This document shows positions 51,553-61,342 of a DNA stretch of 64,000 nt, one piece after another. The first letter of the stretch is position 1; every line of letters starts with the position of its first letter. The notes beneath the pieces are model-generated. The model saw nothing but the letters and a program-made list of their open reading frames with translations, was not told where the DNA came from and searched no databases. Both the position numbers and the translations under genes were made by a program. Origin of the DNA: Ectopseudomonas chengduensis (lineage in GTDB: Bacteria; Pseudomonadota; Gammaproteobacteria; Pseudomonadales; Pseudomonadaceae); the NCBI RefSeq assembly GCF_015712065.1, contig NZ_JACFYZ010000010.1:62001-126000 (forward strand), written 5' to 3'.

Positions 51553-52512
51553 CTACGGCTTTAACGAAACGGCTCGGGCTTCACTGGCAGTACAACTAAA
51601 GTGCTGGCGAAAATGCCGGGAAAATTGTGCCTGATCACTGAACCCCCAACGATATGCCAGCTCACCGATTGATAGGTGGCAGTGGGGATCACGTAGGCGT
51701 TGATATACAGCCTCCAATCGTTTCAGGCGAATCCATTCACCGAGACTGTAGGGCGTACTGAAAAATAATTTATGCAAATAGCGAACCGATAAGCCGCAGG
51801 CCTGAGCAATATGCTGCGGGTTTAGTTCAGCTGAACACAAGTTTCGGTCGATGTAGTGCTCGATACGCTGCAAATGCAGGGCAGCTAGACTCGAACTCTC
51901 ACTATTAAGGACGCGCTCATCTTGGCGCAGAGCCATTAACAACGTCGAAAGCACCTGTTCCAGCAGCATATGACGGGCATCCGCATCGCATTCGTCGAAG
52001 CGCGCGGCACACATCGCCAGTTGATCAACAAAAATTCGTCCCAATCCACGCCGAGCCTCGAAACAGAAACGGGTGTAGCGCTCGGCTCCACGTATCTGTC
52101 CATGTAGCGCGCGCTCAGGCAGCTTGAATACCCAAAGGTCGTTGTCGCAGGAGTAGTGAAAACGATAAGGCGCATCGCCTCGCTCGAAGATGAACCCACC
52201 TGGCTTACAATGGAGCTCACGACCGTCTTGCTCGAAGTGTACTTCGGTAAGGCGCGGCACTGTTACAAGGTAACAGGGTTCAGTATCTTCGCTAACCTGG
52301 CTCTCGCTGCGCGAATAGCCTAGCTGACTGGAGCGCAGGCGCGATAACGCCAACGGCGTACTGCCCGTTTTCCAAATTTTCAGGCTGCCTTGGAAAATGG
52401 CGCTGGAATTGAACTCCAACGACAATGGAAAATATGTATTGCCGATGGCTTCGGCCCAACGCGATTGCCTTTCTCCCTCAGGCCAATACCGCGTAGACAA
52501 TTGATCTGTCAT
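51553..52512 (-). CDS. AraC-family transcriptional regulator
   Basis: 319 residues. The N-terminal AraC-binding-like domain (about 30-190) contains FQGSLKIWKTG and FIFERGDAPYRFHYSCDNDLWVFKLP. Two helix-turn-helix units follow at about 215-315, including HIAQACGLSVRYLHKLFF and IGELAYRWGFSDQAQFSRHFRQHF. The type resembles FeaR-like activators. It is the last gene of the hyu strand, 97 bp after hyuA, and probably activates the permease-porin-hyu genes. GAGGA lies 7 bases before the ATG. Confidence 0.87.
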   Translation of the reverse strand: MTDQLSTRYWPEGERQSRWAEAIGNTYFPLSLEFNSSAIFQGSLKIWKTGSTPLALSRLRSSQLGYSRSESQVSEDTEPCYLVTVPRLTEVHFEQDGRELHCKPGGFIFERGDAPYRFHYSCDNDLWVFKLPERALHGQIRGAERYTRFCFEARRGLGRIFVDQLAMCAARFDECDADARHMLLEQVLSTLLMALRQDERVLNSESSSLAALHLQRIEHYIDRNLCSAELNPQHIAQACGLSVRYLHKLFFSTPYSLGEWIRLKRLEAVYQRLRDPHCHLSIGELAYRWGFSDQAQFSRHFRQHFSCTASEARAVSLKP

Positions 52513-52545
52513 GAAAGGTCCTCAATTTGTAGTTATTATGAGGGC

Positions 52546-52573
52546 GGCACCAACGGTGAATGCCGTCGGTGCC
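52546..52573 (-). terminator. Hairpin between hyuA and the AraC gene
   Basis: GGCACCAACGG and CCGTCGGTGCC form an 11-bp stem with one G-T pair and a 6-nt loop. It lies 37 bp past the hyuA stop. No T-tract follows, so termination is uncertain; it may be an attenuating structure. Confidence 0.45.
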
Positions 52574-52609
52574 GTTGTTACACAATCCTTTGTTAAAAAT
52601 CCCTGACGG

Positions 52610-54700
52610 TCAATGACCGGGAGTCAGTTCATATGTGGCCGAGGGATCCAGACTGACCCGCCAGCCCGGTGGAACAACGATGTTTGTGGTCGCTTCCTCA
52701 ATCACACAGGGACCTTGAATAATCTGCCCTACTTCTATGCGGTCGCCGTTGTACACAGGCGTGTCCTGCCAATCGTCTTGCGCATTGAACAGCATCGGAC
52801 GATGACCAGCCGGAATCGCGGCCGTTGCCTTGAGCGGGGTTGCAAGTTCAGGCATTGGTGGACGCTGTAACCGCGCGATCACCGAGCACTCTAGATTAAC
52901 TAGTTCGACCGGGCTGTTAGGCTCACTGAAGGAAAACAGCGCCTTGTGCCGCTGGTGGAAGGATTCGCGCAGGGCCGCCAGGCTGCTACGGTCGAGCCGG
53001 TCGCAGCTCAGTTCGACGCTGCACTCGTGGATCTGTCCGAGGTAACGAATCTCCAGGCTGTACTGGCATTCAATACGATTGTCACCACCGAAACCATCGT
53101 CTCGCAGGTTCGTCATACCACGCTCGCGTAACTGCTGCAGGGCCTGGTTTAGTTGCTCCAAATCGACGAACTCGTCATCCAAACGCATCGGCAAAGTAGT
53201 CAGCTGATCATAGCGGATGTCAGAGAGAATCTGGCCGAAGGCGCACAGCCCCGAAGCCACCTTGGGAATCAGCACAACCTTGCTGCCGATTTCCTCAGCT
53301 AGTCGCATCACGTGCATGCCCGCTGCACCACCGGCACCGATCAGGGCGAAGTCACGGGGATCATAACCACGCTCAATGGACACGCGGCGGATACCACTAA
53401 CCATGTTCAGGTTAACCAGGGTAATGATACCGACGGCCGCGCGCTCGACACTGATACCCAGCGGTTCGGCAATTTTACTGCGGATCGCATCGATCGCGGC
53501 TTGTCGATTTAGACGGATGCTGCCACCGAGCAGTGCACCATCAGCCAGATAACCGAGCGCCAGGTTAGCATCGGTTACAGTCGGCTCGACCCCACCCTTT
53601 CCATAACACACAGGCCCGGGGTTAGCCCCGGCACTGCGTGGACCGACCTGGAGCATGCCGAAGTCGTCAAGGTGGGCGATCGAGCCACCGCCGGCGCCAA
53701 GGGTTTCCACCTGAATCATTGGCACGCCGATACGGTAACGGAGGAAGTCGCTGTCTTTGCTGAAGTTGGTGCGACCGCCTTTGCTAAGAGTGATGTCGAA
53801 CGAGGTACCACCCATATCGACGGTGATTACGTTGTCGATACCGAATGGCTGGGCCACGCACAAGCCGGCTTGCGGGGCAGATGCCGGACCGGAGTTGATC
53901 GCGTTGACCGCCCGCTCACGCATTACCACGCCAGGAGCCAGACCTCCGTTGGACTGGAAATAGCGGGTAGGCTGCTGCGCGCCCAGCTCCTCGAACAGCG
54001 CGTCGATGCGTTCGATATAACGACCCATCACTGGGCTAAGGTAGGCGTTGACCACGGTTGTCGAGGTGCGTGTGTATTCGCGAATCTGCGGGAACACCTC
54101 GTGGCCGCTGCAGACAAATACGTCAGGTAAAGCCGCACGCACCATAGCCATAGCGCGCTGCTCGTGACTAGGGTTGCGCACCGACCAGACGAAGGAGATC
54201 GCCACCGCCTGCACCTGTTGTTCGCGGAAGTAGTCGATGGCGGCATGAATCGCCGCCTCGTCTAGCGGGCTGAACTCGCTGCCGTCACTGATAATACGCC
54301 CGCCGATTGGACGGCGCAGGTGGCGCGGCACTAACATATGCGCCGGTGGATAAGTGGCGTCATAGCGATGGCCATCTTCTTTGTGGCCAAGGCGAATTTC
54401 CAGGCTGTCTTCATGGCCATCGGTACACAGCAGGCCCACCTTGACCCCGGTCTTTTCGATCAGTGCGTTGAGCGCCACAGTCGTCCCGTTGATGCACAGA
54501 TCGCAGTCGGCAATGATCTCGGCTGGTGTACGGCCGAGGGCATCGGCGATTTGCGCCAGACCGTTGCGTATGGCCAGGGTGCCGTCATGTGGGGTGGACG
54601 GCGCCTTGAACAACTGCACGTTGCCCTGATGGTCGGCGAGGATGAAATCAGTGAAGGTGCCGCCGGCATCGATGCCCAGGCGATATTGTTGTTTGCTCAT
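52610..54700 (-). CDS. hyuA: Hydantoinase/oxoprolinase A subunit (HyuA)
   Basis: 696 residues of the ATP-dependent N-methylhydantoinase A / oxoprolinase A family. It starts MSKQQYRLGIDAGGTFTDFIL, an actin/Hsp70-like ATP-binding fold, with VITVDMGGTSFDI and FALIGAGGAAGMHVM further on. The C-terminal part (ATTNIVVPPGWRVSLD) is typical. A TTG codon 24 bp upstream could add eight residues; the ATG at 54700 is preferred. HyuA with HyuB hydrolyses cyclic amides such as 5-oxoproline, N-methylhydantoin, or related lactams, with ATP. It is 35 bp downstream of hyuB. Confidence 0.9.
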   Translation of the reverse strand: MSKQQYRLGIDAGGTFTDFILADHQGNVQLFKAPSTPHDGTLAIRNGLAQIADALGRTPAEIIADCDLCINGTTVALNALIEKTGVKVGLLCTDGHEDSLEIRLGHKEDGHRYDATYPPAHMLVPRHLRRPIGGRIISDGSEFSPLDEAAIHAAIDYFREQQVQAVAISFVWSVRNPSHEQRAMAMVRAALPDVFVCSGHEVFPQIREYTRTSTTVVNAYLSPVMGRYIERIDALFEELGAQQPTRYFQSNGGLAPGVVMRERAVNAINSGPASAPQAGLCVAQPFGIDNVITVDMGGTSFDITLSKGGRTNFSKDSDFLRYRIGVPMIQVETLGAGGGSIAHLDDFGMLQVGPRSAGANPGPVCYGKGGVEPTVTDANLALGYLADGALLGGSIRLNRQAAIDAIRSKIAEPLGISVERAAVGIITLVNLNMVSGIRRVSIERGYDPRDFALIGAGGAAGMHVMRLAEEIGSKVVLIPKVASGLCAFGQILSDIRYDQLTTLPMRLDDEFVDLEQLNQALQQLRERGMTNLRDDGFGGDNRIECQYSLEIRYLGQIHECSVELSCDRLDRSSLAALRESFHQRHKALFSFSEPNSPVELVNLECSVIARLQRPPMPELATPLKATAAIPAGHRPMLFNAQDDWQDTPVYNGDRIEVGQIIQGPCVIEEATTNIVVPPGWRVSLDPSATYELTPGH

Positions 54701-54735
54701 TTTCGAATTCTCTGCATTGCTCAAAGGGGCTGTGC

Positions 54736-56481
54736 TCAGTGCGCGGCTCGGTGTGCGTGGGTTGCGGCTTCATCGAGTTGGCCGTTGCCGTCAATCACTA
54801 CGCCGTATTCAAGGCGCGCGCCGTCAATCGAGACCAAGCCGTTGCGCACATCGGCTAGAACCGTGGCCAGCGGACGACGTAGTGGGTCGCCATAGCCACC
54901 ACCGCCCGGGTTGACGTTGATTACGCGCTCACCTGGTTGTGCGGTCAGCAGAGTGTTCTGGATGTAATGGTCTTCCTCACCGTCGACATGTCTATGGATC
55001 AAGCGGCCGAGCTTGGGCTCGAGCAGAACATTCTTCGCCCCTGCCGCACCGGCGGTAGGCAGCTGCCGGCCCTCACCGAAACCGACCACGGTCATGGCGT
55101 GCTTCAGCGGCTCGAGCTCCAGGCGAGTACCAGAGCCACCGCGGAATTCACCGGCGCCACCACTGTCGGTCATCAGGCTGTAGCGGTGTATCAGTACCGG
55201 ATAGGAGTACTCAAGCAGTTCGATATCGCCGGACATCAGCGCGCCGAAGCAGCACAGCGGGCCGCAAGCAGGCCAACCATCCATAGCCTTGTTAGCGCCA
55301 GCGCCGGAGATGACCGAGGCCAGCACCATGGTCACATATTCATCGTTGTTGTTGCGTGGGTCGTGCCCAGCGATATTGATCCCGCTGGCATGCCCCCAGG
55401 AGGCGGTCACACGCTCCGGAGCCGCCTGTTCAAGGGCCAGACGCACGGCATCGGCGAGGGTTTCCATCGGAGTAGTGGTGCAGTTGACGTGCGGTGCCGG
55501 CTCCTGGGCGTTGCACAGAGTACCGGACGGGCCAAGGTCTACACTCACGCAGCGATAGAGGCCTTCATTGTAGGGCGGTGGCACCTGGGCGAACATCATC
55601 AGTCCGAGGTAAACCCCGGAGATCGAATTGCCCGCGTAGGAGTTGATGAAGTAAGGCACCTGCGGCGGGCTCTCTATCAGAACGTGCGCCTCGTCGCCGC
55701 GAATTTCCACCTGGGCAGTGATCGACAATTCTCCCAGACCATGACCGGAGTCTTCGAGAATGGCAGTGCCGCTGTAGAAACCGTCTGGCACATCACGCAA
55801 CAATGCGCGCATATGACGGTCTGCCATATCTTTCAGCTCGGTAATGCACGCTCGGACCTGGTCGACGCCATAGCGATCGAGCAACTCGATCAGGTGACGC
55901 TCGCCCACGCTGCAAGCACCGTACTGGGCATTCAGATCGCCTTCTTGATAGGCGCGGGCGCGCATGTTGGTCAGCAGCAGGTTGATTACGTCTTCCCGGC
56001 GCTGGCCCTGGGCCCACAACTTGACAGGCGGGATGCGCAGGCCCTCTGCGTAGATTTCTTTTGCGTCCGGGTTGTAGCCGGCCGGTACCGGGCCGCCAAT
56101 ATCGGTCAGGTGGCCCTTGCAGACCGTCCAGAACACCAGCTCGCCCTTATAGAACACCGGTTTGTACATGCAGCAGTCGAGGATATGACTGCCCATGTAG
56201 GCTGGATCGTTATGATAAATAACATCGCCCTCGGCAATCTCATCACCGAAGAAGCCAGCAACGCATTTCATCGCTGGGATAAGCGAACCGAGATGAATAG
56301 GAATGTCCTGGCCTTGCAGGATCATTTCCGGGAGGTGATCGAAGAGTGCGTTGGAATAGTCGTGGGCGAGGTTGAACACGCTCGAGCGACTGGTCTTTTC
56401 CAGCGTCAGGGTCATTTCTCGCTGGGCTGTTTCGAGCGCACCGCGCACGACTGCCAGGGTGATCGGGTCTACTGTGTTCAT
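54736..56481 (-). CDS. hyuB: Hydantoinase/oxoprolinase B subunit (HyuB)
   Basis: 581 residues of the hydantoinase B family. It has SRSSVFNLAHDYSNALFD, PIHLGSLIPAMK, EGDVIYHNDPAYMGSHILD, GHLTDIGGPVPAGYN and a glycine-rich end VNVNPGGGGYGDPLRRP. It forms the amide-hydrolysing complex with HyuA. The substrate is unknown; an NCS1 permease and a porin encoded upstream on the same strand suggest uptake of a hydantoin-, pyrimidine- or lactam-like compound. A group II intron separates hyuB from those two genes. Confidence 0.9.
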   Translation of the reverse strand: MNTVDPITLAVVRGALETAQREMTLTLEKTSRSSVFNLAHDYSNALFDHLPEMILQGQDIPIHLGSLIPAMKCVAGFFGDEIAEGDVIYHNDPAYMGSHILDCCMYKPVFYKGELVFWTVCKGHLTDIGGPVPAGYNPDAKEIYAEGLRIPPVKLWAQGQRREDVINLLLTNMRARAYQEGDLNAQYGACSVGERHLIELLDRYGVDQVRACITELKDMADRHMRALLRDVPDGFYSGTAILEDSGHGLGELSITAQVEIRGDEAHVLIESPPQVPYFINSYAGNSISGVYLGLMMFAQVPPPYNEGLYRCVSVDLGPSGTLCNAQEPAPHVNCTTTPMETLADAVRLALEQAAPERVTASWGHASGINIAGHDPRNNNDEYVTMVLASVISGAGANKAMDGWPACGPLCCFGALMSGDIELLEYSYPVLIHRYSLMTDSGGAGEFRGGSGTRLELEPLKHAMTVVGFGEGRQLPTAGAAGAKNVLLEPKLGRLIHRHVDGEEDHYIQNTLLTAQPGERVINVNPGGGGYGDPLRRPLATVLADVRNGLVSIDGARLEYGVVIDGNGQLDEAATHAHRAAH

Positions 56482-56662
56482 GGGTCACCACAAATCTTGT
56501 TTTTGTCTGGGGAGGCGTGACGGATGTCTTGCCCACATCGCTAATCTACGCGCGGGCCTAGCGGCTGGCTTGTCTTCAAGCGCACCGTTTTTTGGCCTGA
56601 AGTGAACTGTTTCTACTGGTGCATCTACTCAAGATCTAATGCCGGGAGGCCGGAACGCTGCG

Positions 56663-58585
56663 ATCGGGTAGGAGGCGGCCTCACGGCCGCCGTCCTCCCA
56701 CACCACCGTGCGTACGGTTCCGTACACGGCGGTTCAGGCCATGCGGTTAAGCCGATTGATCGTATCCAGTATCGAGACCAGTCAAAGTCTGTCCCATAGC
56801 TTCTTCGGCAGCGCCTGATTCATATGCGGCGCTCCTGAGTTCCACCACGGGCCTCGGCCATTGAAGGCCGACTTGCAGGCACGCTCCTCGCTCAATCCCA
56901 GGCGCATCAGGTTGCGCGCCCTCGTAGAGGGCTGCTTCCATTGCCGCCAGATGACACAGCGAAGTTTGTGCCTGACCCAGCCATCCAGCTCTTCCAGTGG
57001 ACGCTTGCTCTGGCTGAGCTTGAAGTAGCCTGCCCAGCCTCGCAGCACCGGGTTTACCCGCTCGATGACATTCGCCATCTTGTGGCCCCGCACCCCTCGC
57101 AGCAGTTCCCTGAGACGGTCGCGCACACGGCGCAGGCTCATGGTTGCCACTCGCAGTCTAGGCTGCGAGTGCCAACTCATCCCATACCCCAGGTAGTCGC
57201 ATTTCCACGACCCAGCCACGCGACTCTTGTCCCGATTCAGTCTCAGTTTCAGACGGTGATTCAGGAACCGCTCGACACTGGCCAGCACTCGTTCGCCAGC
57301 ACGCGGACTACGGACATAAATGTTCGCGTCATCGGCATAGCGCACGAAGCGATGGCCTCGCCGCTCCAACTCACGGTCGAGTTCATCGAGCAGGATGTTC
57401 GACAGCAGCGGCGAAAGCGGGCCGCCTTGCGGCGCCCCCTCCTGCCGATGGCTGACAACCCCGCCCGACATGACGCCCGCTTCGAGGTAACGGCGGATGA
57501 GTCTGAGCACCTGTTTGTCTTCGACATGGCGCTCAACACAGAACATCAGGATGTCGTGGTTGACCCGATCAAAGAACTTCTCCAGATCGAGTTCCACGCA
57601 ACACCTATGACCCGCCGCCACATGGGTGCGGGCCATCTCGACAGCCTGGTGAGCGCTTCTGCCCGGACGGAAGCCGTAGCTATAGTCCGAGAACAGCGGA
57701 TCGAAGATCGGCGTGAGCTGTTGCAGCAGGGCTTGCTGGATCAGGCGATCCACGACACTGGGAATGCCCAGTTGCCGCATACCGCCCTGCGGTTTGGGAA
57801 TTTCGACCGCCCGCACTGCCTGGGGATGGTATTCACCTGCCAGCAGCCTGACCTTCAGGATGGGCCAATACTGTTTCACGTAGCCTGCCAAGTCGGCGAC
57901 CGTCATGCCATCGGCACCCGGCGCCCCCTTGTTGCTGACCACGCGCTGATACGCACGCTTGAGATTGAGCGGCGCAAGCACCCGCTCCATCAGCGTGTCC
58001 GGCTCCGCGTTCATCCACGTCACCGACGCCGCCGATACCTCTGCGCTGTCAGGCGTCATCCTCGGCCTCTGGCCGGGACTCGGGGTGACAGTCTTCTCTT
58101 GGAGAAATTTCTGCATTTCGGTTATCGACGAGACGCTGACGCCTACTGGCGGCATGACCTGTTCGGCCCTTGATGGCGTGGTTGACCGCCACTTACTACG
58201 GCCTCGGCTGACTTCTGCACGCCCATCCCGTCGCCTCTCGACAATCGGTAGCACAATGGCAAGCGTACAGATCTCCCAGGGTAATTCGCGCGACCTTCCT
58301 GCTTATGCCTGTCGGATCTACGTCGCAGCGTTCCGTGCAAGTATCGGGCTTTGGCGATTATGGCCACCTCACCCCGCTGCGCCGCCTCATCCGCTTCCTG
58401 TTCGTCAGGCCAGCATTTTGTCTCGGGCTTCCTTCAGATTCGCAGTCGCCCGCGACACCCTTGCCTTCAGCTAACACTTCCCCTTGCCGGGTGTGTAGAG
58501 GACTTTCACCTCCAAGTCGCCAGGCTCACCACCACAGTGAACCCGACAGCGCCAGTCACGGCGCTACGCGCCATGCCTGGCGCAC
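56663..58585 (-). mobile_element. Group II intron, probably class C (IIC)
   Basis: On the minus strand the intron starts GTGCGCCAGGCATGG at 58585, a canonical GUGCG 5' end, and carries a maturase gene. A domain V-like hairpin lies at 56702-56733 (ACCGCCGTG...CACGGTGGT, with a GAAC loop and a CG bulge). Domain VI follows (GGGAGG...CCTCCTACCC), with a probable 3' end GAT at 56663-56665. The 5' exon ends with a rho-independent terminator and TTTTTTTATG. IIC introns are known to insert behind terminators, so the class is inferred from the site. The exact 3' boundary could shift by a few bases. Confidence 0.88.
56782..58116 (-). CDS. ltrA: Group II intron reverse transcriptase/maturase
   Basis: About 444 residues. 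RT0-RT7 blocks are visible: KGAPGADGMTV, IPKPQGGMRQLGIPSVVDRLIQQAL, YGFRPGRSAHQAV, LDLEKFFDRVNHD, GAPQGGPLSPLLSNILLDELD, the catalytic RYADDANIYV, and LNRDKSRV. A maturase X domain follows (HKMANVIERVNPVLRGWAGYF). No HNH endonuclease domain follows, as usual for class C. The start at 58116 (MQKFLQEK) is a choice; in-frame codons further up (58155 ATG) are possible because the frame is open to 58254. Confidence 0.92.
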   Translation of the reverse strand: MQKFLQEKTVTPSPGQRPRMTPDSAEVSAASVTWMNAEPDTLMERVLAPLNLKRAYQRVVSNKGAPGADGMTVADLAGYVKQYWPILKVRLLAGEYHPQAVRAVEIPKPQGGMRQLGIPSVVDRLIQQALLQQLTPIFDPLFSDYSYGFRPGRSAHQAVEMARTHVAAGHRCCVELDLEKFFDRVNHDILMFCVERHVEDKQVLRLIRRYLEAGVMSGGVVSHRQEGAPQGGPLSPLLSNILLDELDRELERRGHRFVRYADDANIYVRSPRAGERVLASVERFLNHRLKLRLNRDKSRVAGSWKCDYLGYGMSWHSQPRLRVATMSLRRVRDRLRELLRGVRGHKMANVIERVNPVLRGWAGYFKLSQSKRPLEELDGWVRHKLRCVIWRQWKQPSTRARNLMRLGLSEERACKSAFNGRGPWWNSGAPHMNQALPKKLWDRL

Positions 58586-58588
58586 CAT

Positions 58589-58614
58589 AAAAAAACGCCA
58601 GCACATGGCTGGCG
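58589..58614 (-). terminator. Intrinsic terminator of the porin gene, target of the intron
   Basis: On the minus strand CGCCAGC-CATGT-GCTGGCG is followed by TTTTTTT. It lies about 40 bp past the porin stop. The intron begins 4 bp after the T-run (ATG, then GTGCG). Confidence 0.92.
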
Positions 58615-58654
58615 AAAATAGGAGCGTGAGTGGTTGCTAGGGGCGCTTATTGCC

Positions 58655-59833
58655 TCAGAAGTAGTAACCGATATTGGTATACAACTGGTTTTCCCAGCGT
58701 TCGCTACCGCCGGCGCCCAGGCTCTGGGTGTAGCTACCGCCACCGATGTAGGGATCGTGCTTGCCGTGCAACCACTCGACGGCGATCCATAGGTCTTTCA
58801 GCGAGAAAGATGTGCCAAGGATGAAGCGCTGGGAATCCTCGAAGCTGGACTCATCCTTGTCGAACAGGCTGTAGTTACCGTAAACCTTGACACCAGAGAG
58901 CCACCCGAGTGAGCCAGGAATGTCATAGCTGAGGTCGGCTACATAGAGGTTACCCTTGGCGGCAACGTTAAAGGTGCCGTCGAAGCTGCCGAAGCTAACC
59001 AGCTTGTCTCTGCCGGGATTCTCCGGGCTCATGTCCTGGCGAGTGGCTTGCAGTTGCACGCCCCAGGGGCCATTCTTGCCCGAGTAGTGGACTGCTAGGG
59101 CATTTCGGCGGCCGCTATCACGACTGTCCTGGTTCTGCAGCGTCGAGGTCAATGCCGAGGCGCCGATCTCCGACTGCCAGCTCCCAAGCTTTAGGTTGCG
59201 GGCCAGACGCCCGACTAAGATGTCGCGCTCGTGGTTATCGCTGCCGTCGACGACGTAGTCATCTGCCGTAGCAACACTGGTTGCATAGGTCCGCCCGCCG
59301 CGGCTTGTACCTTGACCCTGATCAGCCGGGCTTAGGTAGTAAGCGAGTTGGAAGTTCCAGTCATCCTGCTGCTGGATGTATTTAACACCAAGGTTCGCAA
59401 TGTCTTCCAGGCCGATCACGCTGCCCAAGGTCAAGAAGAAAGTGCTGCCGGCATAGGGCAGCAGGCCGAACGGAATCTTGTTTAGTCCCACCTGAATCTG
59501 ACGCGACTCATCGAACTTGTAGCCGATCCATGCATATTCGGCGAAGGCGATGTCACCGATCTTGTCGGTATAGTCGAAAGGGTAAGCGTCGCCATAGAAA
59601 CGGTATTTAGCCGCGCCGATCCAACTATCGGAGTTGTAGGTAGCGGTGAGAAAGGCAGTATCGAAACTCAGCTTCTCGATATCCCGGTCGGGGTCGTAGT
59701 CGATACGCGCACGCACGGCGCCGCCAATGTCCAAGTTGTCATTGATAGCCACCGCACCTGCGGGTAGCGCGAGCGATGCCAACAATGGAAGTAATATGAG
59801 AGTTGCTTGTGGGTGCAGGTTGATCATTTTCAT
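58655..59833 (-). CDS. Outer-membrane porin-like beta-barrel protein
   Basis: 392 residues. A signal peptide (MKMINLHPQATLILLPLLASLALPAGAVA) is followed by alternating strands rich in Tyr/Trp and Gly/Asn, and a C-terminal YTNIGYYF ending in Phe, the outer-membrane insertion signal. Segments such as DTAFLTATYNSDSWIGAAKYRFYGD, and LNKIPFGLLPYAGSTFF, recall the OprO/P or alginate-type porin-like families, but I cannot fix the family. It is cotranscribed with the NCS1 permease and probably provides outer-membrane entry for the substrate of the hyu genes. Confidence 0.8.
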   Translation of the reverse strand: MKMINLHPQATLILLPLLASLALPAGAVAINDNLDIGGAVRARIDYDPDRDIEKLSFDTAFLTATYNSDSWIGAAKYRFYGDAYPFDYTDKIGDIAFAEYAWIGYKFDESRQIQVGLNKIPFGLLPYAGSTFFLTLGSVIGLEDIANLGVKYIQQQDDWNFQLAYYLSPADQGQGTSRGGRTYATSVATADDYVVDGSDNHERDILVGRLARNLKLGSWQSEIGASALTSTLQNQDSRDSGRRNALAVHYSGKNGPWGVQLQATRQDMSPENPGRDKLVSFGSFDGTFNVAAKGNLYVADLSYDIPGSLGWLSGVKVYGNYSLFDKDESSFEDSQRFILGTSFSLKDLWIAVEWLHGKHDPYIGGGSYTQSLGAGGSERWENQLYTNIGYYF

Positions 59834-59980
59834 GAATTGGCTCTTAGCATTGTTAGTCTTTTTTTCAGCTACGCAGCACTAAGCCGCTGCGGTGTTGCGG
59901 CTTAGTTTTGGATCGGGTTTGGTAGCTGCAGCAAGTTGCCGGAGCCGAATACATCGGCCCGGTGGGCGCCGATATTGGTT

Positions 59981-61342
59981 TCAGCTGCAGCTGGTGCGGA
60001 CAAACCAGCTGCGTTTGGCGCTGTTGAGTAGCAGCCAGTAGCTGGCGAACGCGCAGACAAAGGTCACCGGCGCTGAGAAGGTCGCCAGCGTTGCTCCGCC
60101 GAAATTCAGCAGCACTATCCCCAGGCCAGCGGCAAAGAACCAGGCGATCAAGCCGCACGGGTTGAAGGCGTTGACTCGTTCGAGAGCGAATTCAATATTG
60201 CCCTCGAACAGCTGGGTATATTTCGGCGAGAAAATATGCGCCAAAGCGATCGCTACCCAAGCCACTACAAAGATGCTCTGGTATGCCAGGGCTTGCAGAA
60301 TGTAGCTGAACACATTGAGCAACATCATTGTGTAGACCACGATGCCAACTACTACGGCCCATGCCATATAAGGCACAGCCGCCAAGCCAAAACGGCCGAA
60401 GAACGCATGCATGTTGCTAGCGGCCATGAAGAAATTTGCGGTATTGATACGGGTCTGGCTGACCCAAACGAACAACAACCCCCAGATACCCATCAGCTCG
60501 ACAATGGCCAGCACCACCGAGACCTCAGACAGGCCGCCCTCTGTGGGAATGGTGGCGGCGAGAAAGATGCCGACCAGACCGTTAATAAGAAAGCTGAAGA
60601 TATAGAATGGTAGGCCGAAGTTAAATTTAGCGTGGTAGCTGGCGTCCTGCTTACGACCGAAGCGTGCGTAGTCCCAGGTGTACATCATGAGAATCCACAC
60701 TCCCATGAAATAGGTGAAACAGTCCCACCAGCCATTACTTACTGGCCCGCTCTCAGGCCCCATTTCCAACCAGGCAGAACTGTAGCCGTATTCACCGACG
60801 GCCATCGCTACTACGGCAATCAGACCAATCAGGTAGAGCGGCAGCAGCACGCCATTGAACTTATCCAGCCAGGTCTGCACGCTACCGAACACCAGTGGCA
60901 CGCTGTATAGCACCACTATTAGGTAGGCTTGATTGAGCGTGATGTCGGACACGTAGTGTTGGATAGCAATGGCGATCACCGAGCCTTCAAACACGCTGTA
61001 GTAGATCGCCGTGGCGAAGAAAATCAGGGTGGCCAGTGCTGCGCCGGCGCGTCCGAATAGCACCCGGGAGAAGAGTGCGACCGATAATCCGGTCTTAATG
61101 GCGTAGCGGGCAATGACCCCGTTGATGGCCGCATAAGTTACGACCGACAAGAGTAAGCCGATTATGGCATTCATCGTACCAAAGCTCATTGCCAGGGTGG
61201 CGGACACCACCAGCCAAAACATAGCACTGCAGATGGCCCACCAAGCCATCGTCAGTGAGCCTTTGCTCATGCGGTGTTCTTCCGGAACCGCGACGGTGCT
61301 GTAGTCGATACTATCGACCTGTTTTTTGATGTTTCCGGCCAT
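59981..61342 (-). CDS. NCS1-type permease (cytosine/hydantoin/allantoin family)
   Basis: 453 residues with about 12 membrane segments. Features include HRMSKGSLTMAWWAICSAMFWLV at segment 1, a substrate-region segment WWDCFTYFMGVWILMMYTWDYARFG, and SQTRINTANFFMAASNMHAFFGRFG. The NCS1 family imports nucleobases, hydantoins and related cyclic amides with Na+ or H+. Upstream of the porin and hyuB-hyuA, it is the likely inner-membrane importer of the same compound. Confidence 0.85.
   Translation of the reverse strand: MAGNIKKQVDSIDYSTVAVPEEHRMSKGSLTMAWWAICSAMFWLVVSATLAMSFGTMNAIIGLLLSVVTYAAINGVIARYAIKTGLSVALFSRVLFGRAGAALATLIFFATAIYYSVFEGSVIAIAIQHYVSDITLNQAYLIVVLYSVPLVFGSVQTWLDKFNGVLLPLYLIGLIAVVAMAVGEYGYSSAWLEMGPESGPVSNGWWDCFTYFMGVWILMMYTWDYARFGRKQDASYHAKFNFGLPFYIFSFLINGLVGIFLAATIPTEGGLSEVSVVLAIVELMGIWGLLFVWVSQTRINTANFFMAASNMHAFFGRFGLAAVPYMAWAVVVGIVVYTMMLLNVFSYILQALAYQSIFVVAWVAIALAHIFSPKYTQLFEGNIEFALERVNAFNPCGLIAWFFAAGLGIVLLNFGGATLATFSAPVTFVCAFASYWLLLNSAKRSWFVRTSCS

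Noticed and set aside
51428..51634. 68-codon plus-strand frame near the AraC gene
   Set aside because: No ribosome binding site or protein-like composition, and it overlaps the regulator's 3' end antisense.
54937..56520. A 527-codon open frame on the plus strand opposite hyuB
   Set aside because: It lies entirely antisense to a well-supported hyuB, is rich in His/Gln/Arg as expected of GC-rich shadow frames, and shows no family features.
56941..58173. A 410-codon plus-strand frame opposite the intron maturase
   Set aside because: Antisense to clear reverse transcriptase blocks; composition typical of a shadow frame.
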